DNA from: Actinomycetes bacterium
Lineage (GTDB): Bacteria > Bacillota > Sulfobacillia > Sulfobacillales > JAIMBI01
Assembly (NCBI GenBank): GCA_023565505.1
Contig: JAIMBI010000014.1
Span: forward strand, 16,206-80,205
DNA length: 64,000 bases
Reading direction: 5' to 3'
The translations under genes and the position numbers were made by a program. This document shows, one piece after another, positions 8,266 to 16,345 of the stretch. The first letter of the stretch is position 1, and each line of letters starts with the position of its first letter. The notes under the pieces are model-generated. The model made no database searches. It saw nothing but the letters and a program-made list of their open reading frames with translations, and was not told where the DNA came from.

Positions 8266-9570
8266 GTGAGATTCTCCACCATCGCGCGAGGGATTCTGCC
8301 GCTCGTCGACGTCGTCATCCTGAACGCCGTCACGACGCTGGCGTTCCTGCTGCGGTTCTGGGGATTCCCGGTCAGCTACAACTGGGCGGCGTACATGCAT
8401 CTGTTCCCCTGGGACGCCGCCGCCCTGGTGGCCATCTTCTACGCCTACGGGCTGTACGCCCCGCCCAAACAGACGCCCGCCGACCTCAACCAGACGGTGG
8501 CCACCGCGGTCATCGTCCACGGGTTCGCCACCCTCGCCGTGACCTTCCTGGCCACGGCCATCGGCTTCCCGCGGAGCGTGTTCCTGATCTCGGCCTTCCT
8601 CCAGGTGCCGGCGTTCCTCCTCTGGCGGCGGGTGTTCCGGTCGCTCTGGCTGCGCGAGGCCCCGGTCACGCGCGTGCTCGCCGTCTGTGGCGAGGACGAG
8701 CTGCCCGCCCTGGTGCACCAGGCGGGACAGGTGTTCCCCCACGTCGACGTGGTGCGGGTGGACCCCGACGCGCCGGTGCCCGACCTCTCGCTGGCCGGCG
8801 TGGTGCTGCTGGGCAAGCGCGTGCCGCGGGCGGTGCGCGAGCAGTACTTCATCGGCTGCCTGTCCCGGGACCTGCCGTGCTTCTGGTCGCCCGACGGCTA
8901 CGACCTCCTCGTCGCGGGAGCGCAGCTCACGGCGCTGGGGGGCACGCCCTACCTCGAGCTGGCGCCGGTCCGCATCCGCCGGGGATCCCTGGTGGTCAAG
9001 CGCCTCGCGGACATCGTGCTCTCGGCCATCGGGCTGGCGGTGCTGAGCCCGCTCATGCTGCTCATCGCGGTGGTGATCCGCCGGACTTCGCCCGGCCCGG
9101 CGCTGTACTGGCAGGAGCGGGTCACCGTCGGCGGCCGGATCTTCCGGCTGGTCAAGTTCCGGACGATGTACCAGGACGCGGAGGCCGAGACGGGACCGGT
9201 GCTCGCCGACGTCGACGACCGGCGCGTCACCCCCGTGGGGCGGTTCCTGCGCGCCACGCACCTGGACGAGCTGCCCCAGCTGTGGAACATCCTGCGCGGC
9301 GACATGTCCATCGTGGGGCCCCGCCCGGAGCGGCCTGTGTTCGTGGACGAGTTCCGCAAGACCATCCCCCACTACGACCTCCGGCACCGGGCGCCGCCCG
9401 GGCTCACCGGCCTGGCCCAGGTCTCCGGGGGCTACTACGCCAAGCCGGAGGACAAGGCGGCGTTCGACCTCCACTACGCCAAGACCCACAGCCTGCTCAA
9501 GGACCTCTGGCTCATCGCCACGACGGCGCTGCGCCACACCTTCGGTCGGGGGCCCGACGCGTCCGACTGA
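8266..9570 (+). CDS. Polyprenyl-phosphate sugar-1-phosphate transferase (priming enzyme)
   Basis: A 434-residue bacterial sugar transferase of the WcaJ/WbaP-like class that loads the first sugar-1-phosphate onto undecaprenyl phosphate. The N-terminal 230 residues hold membrane segments (VDVVILNAVTTLAFLLRFWG and others) and a CoA-binding-like domain. The catalytic C-terminus begins KRLADIVLSAIGLAVLSPLM and has YWQERVTVGGRIFRLVKFRT, DELPQLWNILRGDMSIVGPR, RPERP and LTGLAQVSG, all diagnostic. Start is GTG; the ribosome binding site is weak. It is divergent from the minus-strand polysaccharide genes and presumably initiates the same glycan. Confidence 0.93.
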   Translation: MRFSTIARGILPLVDVVILNAVTTLAFLLRFWGFPVSYNWAAYMHLFPWDAAALVAIFYAYGLYAPPKQTPADLNQTVATAVIVHGFATLAVTFLATAIGFPRSVFLISAFLQVPAFLLWRRVFRSLWLREAPVTRVLAVCGEDELPALVHQAGQVFPHVDVVRVDPDAPVPDLSLAGVVLLGKRVPRAVREQYFIGCLSRDLPCFWSPDGYDLLVAGAQLTALGGTPYLELAPVRIRRGSLVVKRLADIVLSAIGLAVLSPLMLLIAVVIRRTSPGPALYWQERVTVGGRIFRLVKFRTMYQDAEAETGPVLADVDDRRVTPVGRFLRATHLDELPQLWNILRGDMSIVGPRPERPVFVDEFRKTIPHYDLRHRAPPGLTGLAQVSGGYYAKPEDKAAFDLHYAKTHSLLKDLWLIATTALRHTFGRGPDASD

Positions 9571-9615
9571 CACATTCCGTAAGAAGACGCCGTCCTGTCC
9601 GGGCCGCGCGTCCGT

Positions 9616-9630
9616 CCGCCCGATGGGCGG
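9616..9630. terminator. Candidate GC hairpin after the sugar transferase gene
   Basis: CCGCCC-GAT-GGGCGG forms a six-base stem with a three-base loop 45 bases after the sugar transferase stop and before the converging 9787-10239 gene. There is no T-tract. The rest of the 216-base gap shows no gene. Confidence 0.25.
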
Positions 9631-9786
9631 CCGACCGCAGCGCCCGAGCCGGCGAGCGGCGACGCGCGCCGAGGCGACGGCGCCCGACGGGAGGGCGGAG
9701 ACGGTCGGCTTACAGGGGACGACCGCGTGGCGCCGGGCCGCTCCGGCCCCGTTGGACGGCAGGGACGCGGCGCAGGGCGCGCTCCC

Positions 9787-10239
9787 TCAAGGCCGGCTCC
9801 GGACCGTGACGCTCTGGATCCCTCCGAGGCCCAGCACCTGCGCCTTGGTCATCCCCCGGGTGTCCAGCAGCAACTGCCCGCGGACCTGGATGGCCGCATG
9901 CGGGGCCAGGGTCCGGTCGACGGTCAGCCAGGGGCTCCCCGACACCACATGGCGCCCGAGCGCGTCCGCAAGCCTAAGGCGGACCGTGCTCACGGACTCG
10001 GGCCGATCCTGGGCATTCCACAGCGTGACCGCAAACGCCAGCCGCTGCTCGTTGAGGGCGGTATCCGAGGGGCCGACGACGGCCCCGAGGCTCATCTGCC
10101 AGCCGGCCGCCACGACGCCCCGGGAGGGCGGCGGCGCCGCGCCGCGCGACGCGCTCCGGAACCCCCCGAGGCCTATCCCGACCGCTGCGACGCCCATTCC
10201 GACGAGGCCGACCCACCGGAGCCCCCTGCGCCGCATCAT
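9787..10239 (-). CDS. Small exported or membrane-anchored hypothetical protein
   Basis: A 150-residue protein not recognised. Paired ATG codons (MMRRRGLRW) follow GAGGGGGGATGCGCG. Residues 10-28 (VGLVGMGVAAVGIGLGGF) are a signal anchor or signal peptide. The remainder is beta-rich with no cysteines: WQMSLGAVVGPSDTALNEQ, FAVTLWNAQDRPESVSTVR, RLADALGRHVVSG. This suggests an immunoglobulin-like extracellular domain similar in layout to small conserved export proteins. It follows the 10519-10899 gene on the same strand after a 279-base gap, with no other clear functional link. Confidence 0.55.
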   Translation of the reverse strand: MMRRRGLRWVGLVGMGVAAVGIGLGGFRSASRGAAPPPSRGVVAAGWQMSLGAVVGPSDTALNEQRLAFAVTLWNAQDRPESVSTVRLRLADALGRHVVSGSPWLTVDRTLAPHAAIQVRGQLLLDTRGMTKAQVLGLGGIQSVTVRSRP

Positions 10240-10518
10240 CGCGCATCCCCCCTCTTGATCCCGTGCCGGGGCAACCCCGGCGTCGCCGTCCCGCGTCGCG
10301 AGCGCCGGCGACCGGTCGGGGCGGATGCGCCGATGCCGCCGAGAGGCGGGCTCGACCTCACGCCCATCGACCACGATGCTCCCTCCGGGATCCCCGACGG
10401 GCCAGCGGGTCGCCGCTCCCGACCCACGGGGAGGGGGCGGCCCGGCGAGCTCCACGCCGCCGGCAGTCCCCGCCGCCACCGGGGATCCCCCGGATGGCCG
10501 GGAAGAACCCAGCGGGCT

Positions 10519-10899
10519 TCACCCCCGGGAGCCGGACGCCGGACGTCGCCAGGGAAACACTCCCGCCAGGAGGCAGAGGACGGCGCTGGGAAGCCAATAG
10601 AGGTCGATGCCGAAGGAGAGCCAGAAAAATCCGACAAGGAATGCGCCCCAGAGGATAAGCCCCCAGCGACGACGGCGACTCCACCAGGGGATGACGATCC
10701 CCGCCACGGTCAAGGCCACGACCACCGCGAACAGCGCCCGCGGATAACCGGGCTGGGCCATCGCGGCCACGATCCCGGACGCGTGGCATCCGCCGTCGGT
10801 GGTGCACGTCGTCCCGAAGGCTCCGAACATGGCCCAGACGCCCGCGACCAGGCTGGCCACGGCGGACGACATCGCAAGCACCGGACGGACCCGAGGCAC
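10519..10899 (-). CDS. Small integral membrane hypothetical protein
   Basis: A 126-residue protein, taking the GTG start preceded by GGGAGGGGGAGAGGCGCG; the frame stays open upstream to a TTG at 10947 with a poorly spaced binding site. It has about four hydrophobic stretches: VLAMSSAVASLVAGVWAMF, ALFAVVVALTVAGIVIPWW, WGLILWGAFLVGFFWLSFG and WLPSAVLCLLAGVFP. Between the first two is an outward loop CTTDGGCHASG whose two cysteines could pair or bind a ligand. No family was recognised. Reading frame, hydrophobicity and basic loop residues support a real gene. Confidence 0.5.
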   Translation of the reverse strand: MPRVRPVLAMSSAVASLVAGVWAMFGAFGTTCTTDGGCHASGIVAAMAQPGYPRALFAVVVALTVAGIVIPWWSRRRRWGLILWGAFLVGFFWLSFGIDLYWLPSAVLCLLAGVFPWRRPASGSRG

Positions 10900-11529
10900 C
10901 GCGCCTCTCCCCCTCCCGCATCCCCGACCGGAGGCCGCTAGGGCCAAACCTCCCGGCGGGGATCACCGGGGGCCGTCCCCGCCGGACCAGAAAGACAAGG
11001 GATCCCGCCGCCTCCGGCAAAGGTGCCGGTCGTCGCTTGGTCTCCCGGCCGCGACGGACCGTTGGGTCCACTATACCCGAGTCCGGTTCGTAGCGGCCCG
11101 ACCCTTCGTCGAATGCGAGCCCGTCGCGATCCCCGAATCCGCGCGACGCGTCCTCGCGTCGGCCTGCGACAGGACGGAAAAGGCCAGACTCGCCCGTCGC
11201 GCGCGCCGGGTGTCCCCCCGCACACCAGGGGGCGCGGGCGGCGCCGCGGTCGCGGCCGCCTCTTCGCCGGCACCTCCCCCGGCGGTCCTCGGCGCGGCCC
11301 CTGACCCGTACGCCTGCCGACGCGCGACGGCGACGCGGAACGACCCGGCGCGGCCCCACGCCCCGGCCGTAGCCCGAATCCCCGAATCCGACGCGAGGCC
11401 AAGCGAGTCGGTCCCCGGCCCGGACGCAGGCTGAGCGGCGTTGGACACCCGCTTGGGGCCGGAAGGGGATCGCGCTCCGCAGAACGGGAGCGGCGGGGAC
11501 GGCGGACCGGATCCCCTTCCCCCGTCCCG
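10900..11529. other. Gap without a convincing gene
   Basis: About 630 bases upstream of the small membrane protein gene. Overlapping frames here are arginine/proline-rich with no recognisable domain or ribosome binding site. A 13-base sequence, ATCCCCGAATCCG, occurs twice (11129-11141 and 11378-11390). No promoter or terminator could be assigned with confidence. Confidence 0.4.
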
Positions 11530-12789
11530 TCAGCGGACCCAAACGGTGGGGGTCGTCGTCAAAGCGTCCGCCAACCATCGGGGGTGCATGGGCAGGAGAT
11601 TTTCCGGCAGCCGGGTGATCTCGAAAAACCCGACGGCGGTCGTCTCGCGCTCGTCGGGACGGAGGGCTCCGCCCCGCACCCGGCATGCGAAACAGCACGT
11701 CACAAAATGGACGACGGGACCGGAGGGATAGGCAAACACCTGCGACGGGGGATCCGAATACACGCCGACGAGCCGGTCGATGTCCACCGCCAAGCCGGTT
11801 TCTTCCGCCACCTCGCGGACGACGGCGGCCGCCACCGTTTCCCCCGCCTCGACGTGGCCGGACGGCAGGCCCCACTGGCCCGTGTCCCGGCGTTGCACGA
11901 GCAACACACGTCCTTGGGCGTCGAAGACCACGGCCGCGACCCCGGGTAGGATGGCCTCGGGCCACGGGAATCCGAGGCGCGGTCGGGGTGTCAGGGTGCC
12001 GGGGCGGAAAAGGTCTTCAAGGCTGCGGATCGTCGCCTCCGGCCGGCGGGGATCCTCGGCGACGGCAAAGGTCGGCGGCTGGTCGGCCACCAGGACGGCC
12101 GCATAGCCCATGCGATGGGCCCCGGCCACGTCGGTGGCCGGAGAGTCCCCAATGACCACGACCCGGGCCCGTGGGTCCAGCCCTCGCGTGGCCTCCTCGA
12201 AGAGGGGCGGAGACGGTTTGCCGACGACCACCGGACGTTGGCCGGTCGCCGCCTGAAGGGCCGCCACGACGGCCCCGGTCCCCAGGGCACGGCCCTTCTG
12301 CGTCGGGAAGGAGGGATCCGTGTTGGTCGCAAGGAACCGGGCGCCTTGGGCGATCCACCCGGCCGCTTCGTCCAGTTGCCGAGCCGTGATCGTGTCCGCG
12401 TAGCCCATGACGACGACGTCGTAGGGCCCCCCGTCGTTCACGCGAAGGTCCGGGCATGCCGCCGCGATGTCGGCGAGGAGGCCCGCGGTCCCCAACACCA
12501 GGGCCGACCGGACCGCCAGGCGCTTGAGGACCTTTCCCGTCGTCCAGCCGACGGTGCACACCTCCGCCGGGGAGCCGGCCATCCCCTCCGCCGCCAGTTC
12601 GCCGAAGACCTCGCTGCGACGCGGACGGGGGTCGTTGGTGACGAACCGGATGGTCTTGCCCAGGTTCCGCAGGCGGTCCACCGCGGCCCGGGCGCCGGGC
12701 AGGATGTCGGCCCCCACCCGGACGACACCGTCCACATCCAGCAGGAATACGTCAAAGGCGTCCGCCAGGATGCCTGCCGTCGACGACAA
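11530..12789 (-). CDS. HAD-IIA phosphatase fused to a Nudix hydrolase
   Basis: A 419-residue two-domain protein. Start is a TTG preceded by GGAGGGAGACAGCG; the open frame extends further upstream without a better signal. The N-terminal HAD-IIA domain (about 10-275) has FLLDVDGVVRVG (nucleophile Asp18 and Asp20), FVTNDPRP, VVGKPSPPLFEEA and VVVIGDSPATDVAGAH, as in NagD/p-nitrophenylphosphatase-like enzymes. The C-terminal Nudix domain (about 290-419) carries a perfect Nudix box, GHVEAGETVAAAVVREVAEE then TGL, preceded by GQWGLPS. The pairing suggests one domain makes a phosphate ester or nucleotide that the other cleaves. Substrates are unknown. Confidence 0.88.
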   Translation of the reverse strand: MSSTAGILADAFDVFLLDVDGVVRVGADILPGARAAVDRLRNLGKTIRFVTNDPRPRRSEVFGELAAEGMAGSPAEVCTVGWTTGKVLKRLAVRSALVLGTAGLLADIAAACPDLRVNDGGPYDVVVMGYADTITARQLDEAAGWIAQGARFLATNTDPSFPTQKGRALGTGAVVAALQAATGQRPVVVGKPSPPLFEEATRGLDPRARVVVIGDSPATDVAGAHRMGYAAVLVADQPPTFAVAEDPRRPEATIRSLEDLFRPGTLTPRPRLGFPWPEAILPGVAAVVFDAQGRVLLVQRRDTGQWGLPSGHVEAGETVAAAVVREVAEETGLAVDIDRLVGVYSDPPSQVFAYPSGPVVHFVTCCFACRVRGGALRPDERETTAVGFFEITRLPENLLPMHPRWLADALTTTPTVWVR

Positions 12790-12945
12790 CGCTGTCTCCC
12801 TCCACCTCGCGGGCACATTCCGCCCCAACGGGGCGAACCGTCCTGCCAGCCATTCCGGTTGAGCGGGACCATCTCCTGCCGCACGGGCCGCGGGGCCGGC
12901 ATGGGTCCGGGGACCCACACCTGTTGGGAGGCGCTCGGCCGCCGC

Positions 12946-14202
12946 CTACAGGAGCTCCTCCACCGCGCAAGCCAACTGCGCGGCGCCGTCCTCCCGGACC
13001 AGGCGGGCGGCCAGGGACGCGAGGGACGGCGTCCCGGCGGGCGGGCGCAACAGGCCTTCGAAGGCCTGAACGGCCGCCGCGGGGGTGTAGCGTCGGGGCG
13101 CGACCGTCCGTCCCACCCCCAGGCGGACGACCTGCGCCGCGTTGAAGGCCTGGTCGAACGCCCAGGGCACGATGAGCGAGGGGATCCCGGCCCGGATGGC
13201 GTGGGCCGTCGTCCCGATGCCGCCGTGGTGGACCGCGAGCCGGCAGCGCGGAAACAGCCAGGCGAAGGGGACCTCGGGGACGCCGACCACCTCGTCCGGC
13301 AACGGCTCCGCGAGCACGTCCGGGGGCGCCCCGACGAGCACCGCAGCCAGGCGAAGCCGCCGGACCGCCTCGAGGCTGGAGCGCCAGAAGTGGCGGCCGA
13401 AGGCGAAGTGCGCCCCGCTGGCAGCCCCGCCGGTGATCGCGACGAGGGGCCGCCCGGCGGCCGCCACCCCGGCGACCCGCCGCGCGACGGTCGGGTCCAG
13501 GGGAGGGTTCCACCAACAAAAGCCGGTCACCCGGAGTCGCGGCGGCCAGCCCGTGCGTCGGGGCACGAAGGCGGGCGAGACGGCCACCGCGGCCAGTCGC
13601 GCGGACGACGGGGCCGGCGCCAACACGAAGCGCAGGGGACGAAGCCCATGGCGGCGCCGCACGCGATTGACCGGCGCGTCGGCCAGACGGCGGAGCGCCA
13701 GGGTGCCCGCGCTCCAGAGCAGGCGGTTGACGAGGCGCCGCGGCCCGTCGGGCAGGCGGAGCGGGTACGGCACGGGGTCGAGATCCGGCGAAGCCACCGC
13801 CGCGGACACGTTCAGGGCCACCCACGGGGTGCCCTCGGCTTCGGCCGCGATGGCCGCGGCGGGATGCACGGGCGGGGCGACCACGACGTCCGCGGTGCGC
13901 GCCAACGGACGCAGCACGCCGACTTTCGCCTCGAGCGTCGGCAGGATGTAGTGGCGGAACGAAGCGGACAGCGAGACGAGGCCCGGACGTCCGCCGAAGA
14001 CCGTGGCCGCGTAGGGGTCGAGGCACGCGGGGTCCCCGGGAAGGACCACCGTGGAATGACCGGCCGTGCGGGCGAGCACCGCCGCGCCGGCCTCCAAGGC
14101 GAACGTCACCGCGTGGCCGCGCCCGGAGAAGGCGTCGGCGAGCGCCAACAACGGGTAGACGTCGCCCCGAGACCCGATGGTGGTCAGCAGGACCCGTGCC
14201 AT
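12946..14202 (-). CDS. GT1-type glycosyltransferase (UDP-glucosyltransferase-like)
   Basis: A 418-residue GT-B enzyme of the GT1 family, which glycosylates small lipids, sterols, carotenoids or natural products. It begins MARVLLTTIGSRGDVYPLLA, the standard N-terminal acceptor-domain motif. The donor domain includes LVAITGGAASGAHFAF, FAWLFPRCRLAVHHGGIGTT (the HxGG donor signature) and GIPSLIVPWAFDQAFNA. GGGAGGGCGGGAG precedes the ATG. It lies 156 bases upstream of the HAD-Nudix gene on the same strand and is divergent from the secreted protein at 14543. The acceptor is unknown. Confidence 0.9.
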   Translation of the reverse strand: MARVLLTTIGSRGDVYPLLALADAFSGRGHAVTFALEAGAAVLARTAGHSTVVLPGDPACLDPYAATVFGGRPGLVSLSASFRHYILPTLEAKVGVLRPLARTADVVVAPPVHPAAAIAAEAEGTPWVALNVSAAVASPDLDPVPYPLRLPDGPRRLVNRLLWSAGTLALRRLADAPVNRVRRRHGLRPLRFVLAPAPSSARLAAVAVSPAFVPRRTGWPPRLRVTGFCWWNPPLDPTVARRVAGVAAAGRPLVAITGGAASGAHFAFGRHFWRSSLEAVRRLRLAAVLVGAPPDVLAEPLPDEVVGVPEVPFAWLFPRCRLAVHHGGIGTTAHAIRAGIPSLIVPWAFDQAFNAAQVVRLGVGRTVAPRRYTPAAAVQAFEGLLRPPAGTPSLASLAARLVREDGAAQLACAVEELL

Positions 14203-14542
14203 CTCCCGCCCTCCCTGCTTACCTTAGCGGATTTGTGGGCGCGGCGGCGGCCCGGAGCCGGATGAACGGCCCCGCGGCCGTCGACCTCCGCGCGGCACCC
14301 GGCCGGCGGGAGGCGTGCCCGGCGGGTCCGGAGGGACGCTGCGGCCTGGGGGCCGTCCCCGCCGCCGCCGCGCCGGGCCCCGTCGGCACGGCTTTCGCCG
14401 CTCCGCGAATTCCGGGAATCCTCCGGTGCCGCGGCAGGGGTTTTGCCAATTGCCGCGAAATCCTCGGAAGCATAGGAAGAGTCGGGAGTCGCGCGAGCGA
14501 TCCGCGAGAGGGACGCGGGGCCGCGGGCGACGGGGAGGCGCC
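14203..14542. promoter_or_regulatory. Divergent control region with several short dyads
   Basis: This 340-base gap separates the divergent GT1 and secreted-protein genes. From 14400 to 14490 it becomes less GC-rich and holds nested symmetry: ATTCCGGGAAT (14409-14419, perfect around its central base), TGCCGCGGCA, and GGCA...TGCC. TTGCCG (14450-14455) followed after 17 bases by TAGGAA (14473-14478) is a weak promoter-like pair toward the plus-strand gene. The remainder shows nothing recognisable. Confidence 0.3.
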
Positions 14543-16264
14543 ATGGCTTCGACGGGACGGACACATCCTTCCTCGGCGCGGACGGTCGGGCTGTTGTCCC
14601 TGCTCCTGGCCGCCGTCACGGGTCTGGGATCCGTGGGCGGACTGGTCCGGGCCGCCTCGGCCCGGCTTCTAGCCATCCCCGCCCCGCGCTACGCGGAGGT
14701 GGCGGCCTCGGGCTGGCCGACCCTGAAGACCGCGGGGCCCCTCCCGGACGCGGCGGTGCTCCATCCCTTCGTCGCCCACCCGGACGGCCAGGCCCGGGCC
14801 GCCGTCGGCCCCCACGTGGCCGCGGCCGGCCCGCTCTCCGGCCGGGCCGTCACGGAGCCCACCGTCGCGGCCGTCGTGCCGACCGCCGCCGGACCGAGCC
14901 CGGCCCCCGCGGAGGTGCCCGCCTTCGCGCCCCCGGCGGCGGCCTCCGGCACCTGGACCCTCACCTCGGCCGCGGCCCAGATCCGGGCGCTCGGCAAGGA
15001 CCAGGCGACGAGTCCGCCGGATCCCCAGATCGCGGTGGGACCCCAGGACGTCCTCGAGATGGTCAACGCCAGCGCGGCCGTCTACGCCAAGACCGGTGCG
15101 CTCCGGGCCCGCGTGGACCTCAACGTGTTCTTCCCCGTGCCGGCGGGCTGGACGTTCACCGATCCCCGGGTCCAATACGATCCCCTGAGCGGCCGCTGGT
15201 TCGCGACGGGCTTCGCCTACGACCGCCGCGCGGACAGCGAGGTGTACGTGGCCGTGTCCGCCGCCGGCGACCCGGCCGGCCGCTGGACGGTCTGGACCGT
15301 CGGCCGGACGGCCGGCCTGCTCGCCGACCAGCCCAAGTTCGCCGTCTCCCGCGACAAGCTGGCCGTGTCCTGGAACGACTTCCAGGGCGGCACGGGGCAG
15401 TACGTGGGGGAGGAGACGTGGATCCTGGACAAGGCGGGGCTCCTCGCGGGGGCGGCCGCCGTCCCCGCGGCGGAGCTCTTCGGCGGCCCGGATCCCGACC
15501 GCTACGGGCTCGTGCCGGCCACCGTGCTCAGCCCCACCGCGACGCTGTGGCTGGTCTACAACAACGCCGACCCCGCCCTGGACCAGAACACCACCGGACC
15601 CACGCTGGGCGTCGTCGCCGTGACCGGCGACCCCGCCGCGCACACCGTGGCGGTCCGGGAATACGACCCGCCCATCCTCCCCATGACGGCGCCGCCGGCG
15701 GCGGACCAGCCCGGCGCCCCGGGCTCCGTCGAGACCGGCGACGACCGACTGCTGTCCGCCGTCTGGGCCGACGGGCGGCTGTGGGCCGTCGGGAACGACG
15801 GGTGTGTGCCGCCGGGGAGCCGGTCGCCGCGCGCCTGCCTCCGGCTCCTCGAGGTCCGCACCACCGGGGCGGCGCCCGCCGTGCGGCGGGACTTCGACCT
15901 GGCCGAGCCGGCGGCGGACCTCTACTACCCCGCCGTGACGGCGGACGCCCGCGGCGACCTCCTGGTCGCCTTCAGCTGGTCCTCGGCCACCCAGTACCCC
16001 AGCGCCGCCGTCGCCGTCGCCCCCGCCGCGGGGCCGCCCGGCGCCTTCGGGCCGGTCCTCACCGTCGCGCCCGGCCGGGGCCGCTACGGGCTCCCCGGAC
16101 CGGACCCCACCCGGTTCGGCGACTACAGCGGCGCCGCCCCCGACCCGGCGCGCCCGGACACCCTCTGGGGCGTCGCCGAGTACGCCGCCTCCGCCTCCCG
16201 TCCCCTCGACTGGGGCACGGCCGCCGCCGCGGTCACGCTGCCGGGGCCGACCGCCGCCCCGTAG
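14543..16264 (+). CDS. Large secreted protein, possible beta-propeller/sialidase-like fold
   Basis: A 573-residue protein; the ATG follows GGGGAGGCGCC and gives a signal peptide with hydrophobic core TVGLLSLLLAAVTGLGSVGG. After an alanine/proline-rich stretch, the mature domain starts near DPQIAVGPQDVLEMVN and contains FTDPRVQYDPLSGRWFATG, DQPKFAVSRDKLAVSWND, YYPAVTADARGDLLVAFSWS and TRFGDYSGAAPDPA. Repeated four-strand blades of this type occur in exported actinobacterial and Firmicute proteins with sialidase- or propeller-like folds. No catalytic residues can be assigned. A strong hairpin terminator follows. Confidence 0.7.
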   Translation: MASTGRTHPSSARTVGLLSLLLAAVTGLGSVGGLVRAASARLLAIPAPRYAEVAASGWPTLKTAGPLPDAAVLHPFVAHPDGQARAAVGPHVAAAGPLSGRAVTEPTVAAVVPTAAGPSPAPAEVPAFAPPAAASGTWTLTSAAAQIRALGKDQATSPPDPQIAVGPQDVLEMVNASAAVYAKTGALRARVDLNVFFPVPAGWTFTDPRVQYDPLSGRWFATGFAYDRRADSEVYVAVSAAGDPAGRWTVWTVGRTAGLLADQPKFAVSRDKLAVSWNDFQGGTGQYVGEETWILDKAGLLAGAAAVPAAELFGGPDPDRYGLVPATVLSPTATLWLVYNNADPALDQNTTGPTLGVVAVTGDPAAHTVAVREYDPPILPMTAPPAADQPGAPGSVETGDDRLLSAVWADGRLWAVGNDGCVPPGSRSPRACLRLLEVRTTGAAPAVRRDFDLAEPAADLYYPAVTADARGDLLVAFSWSSATQYPSAAVAVAPAAGPPGAFGPVLTVAPGRGRYGLPGPDPTRFGDYSGAAPDPARPDTLWGVAEYAASASRPLDWGTAAAAVTLPGPTAAP

Positions 16265-16298
16265 CCGGACGCCGGCCCGCGCCCGCCGGGCGGAACAC

Positions 16299-16336
16299 GC
16301 CGAGGCCTCCGGACCCTCCGGTCCGGAGGCCTCGGC
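16299..16336. terminator. 17-base-pair hairpin, probable bidirectional terminator
   Basis: A perfect 17-base stem with a CTCC loop (16316-16319): left arm 16299-16315 beginning GCCGAGGCCTCC, right arm 16320-16336 ending GGAGGCCTCGGC. It lies exactly between the convergent secreted protein and GH18 genes. It lacks a T-tract on either side, so its efficiency as an intrinsic terminator is uncertain, but stem length and position are persuasive. Confidence 0.7.
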
Positions 16337-16345
16337 CGCACGCGC

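Noticed and set aside
11129..11390. 13-base repeat ATCCCCGAATCCG present twice
   Set aside because: Two copies only, no symmetry and no link to a gene start; not enough to call an element.
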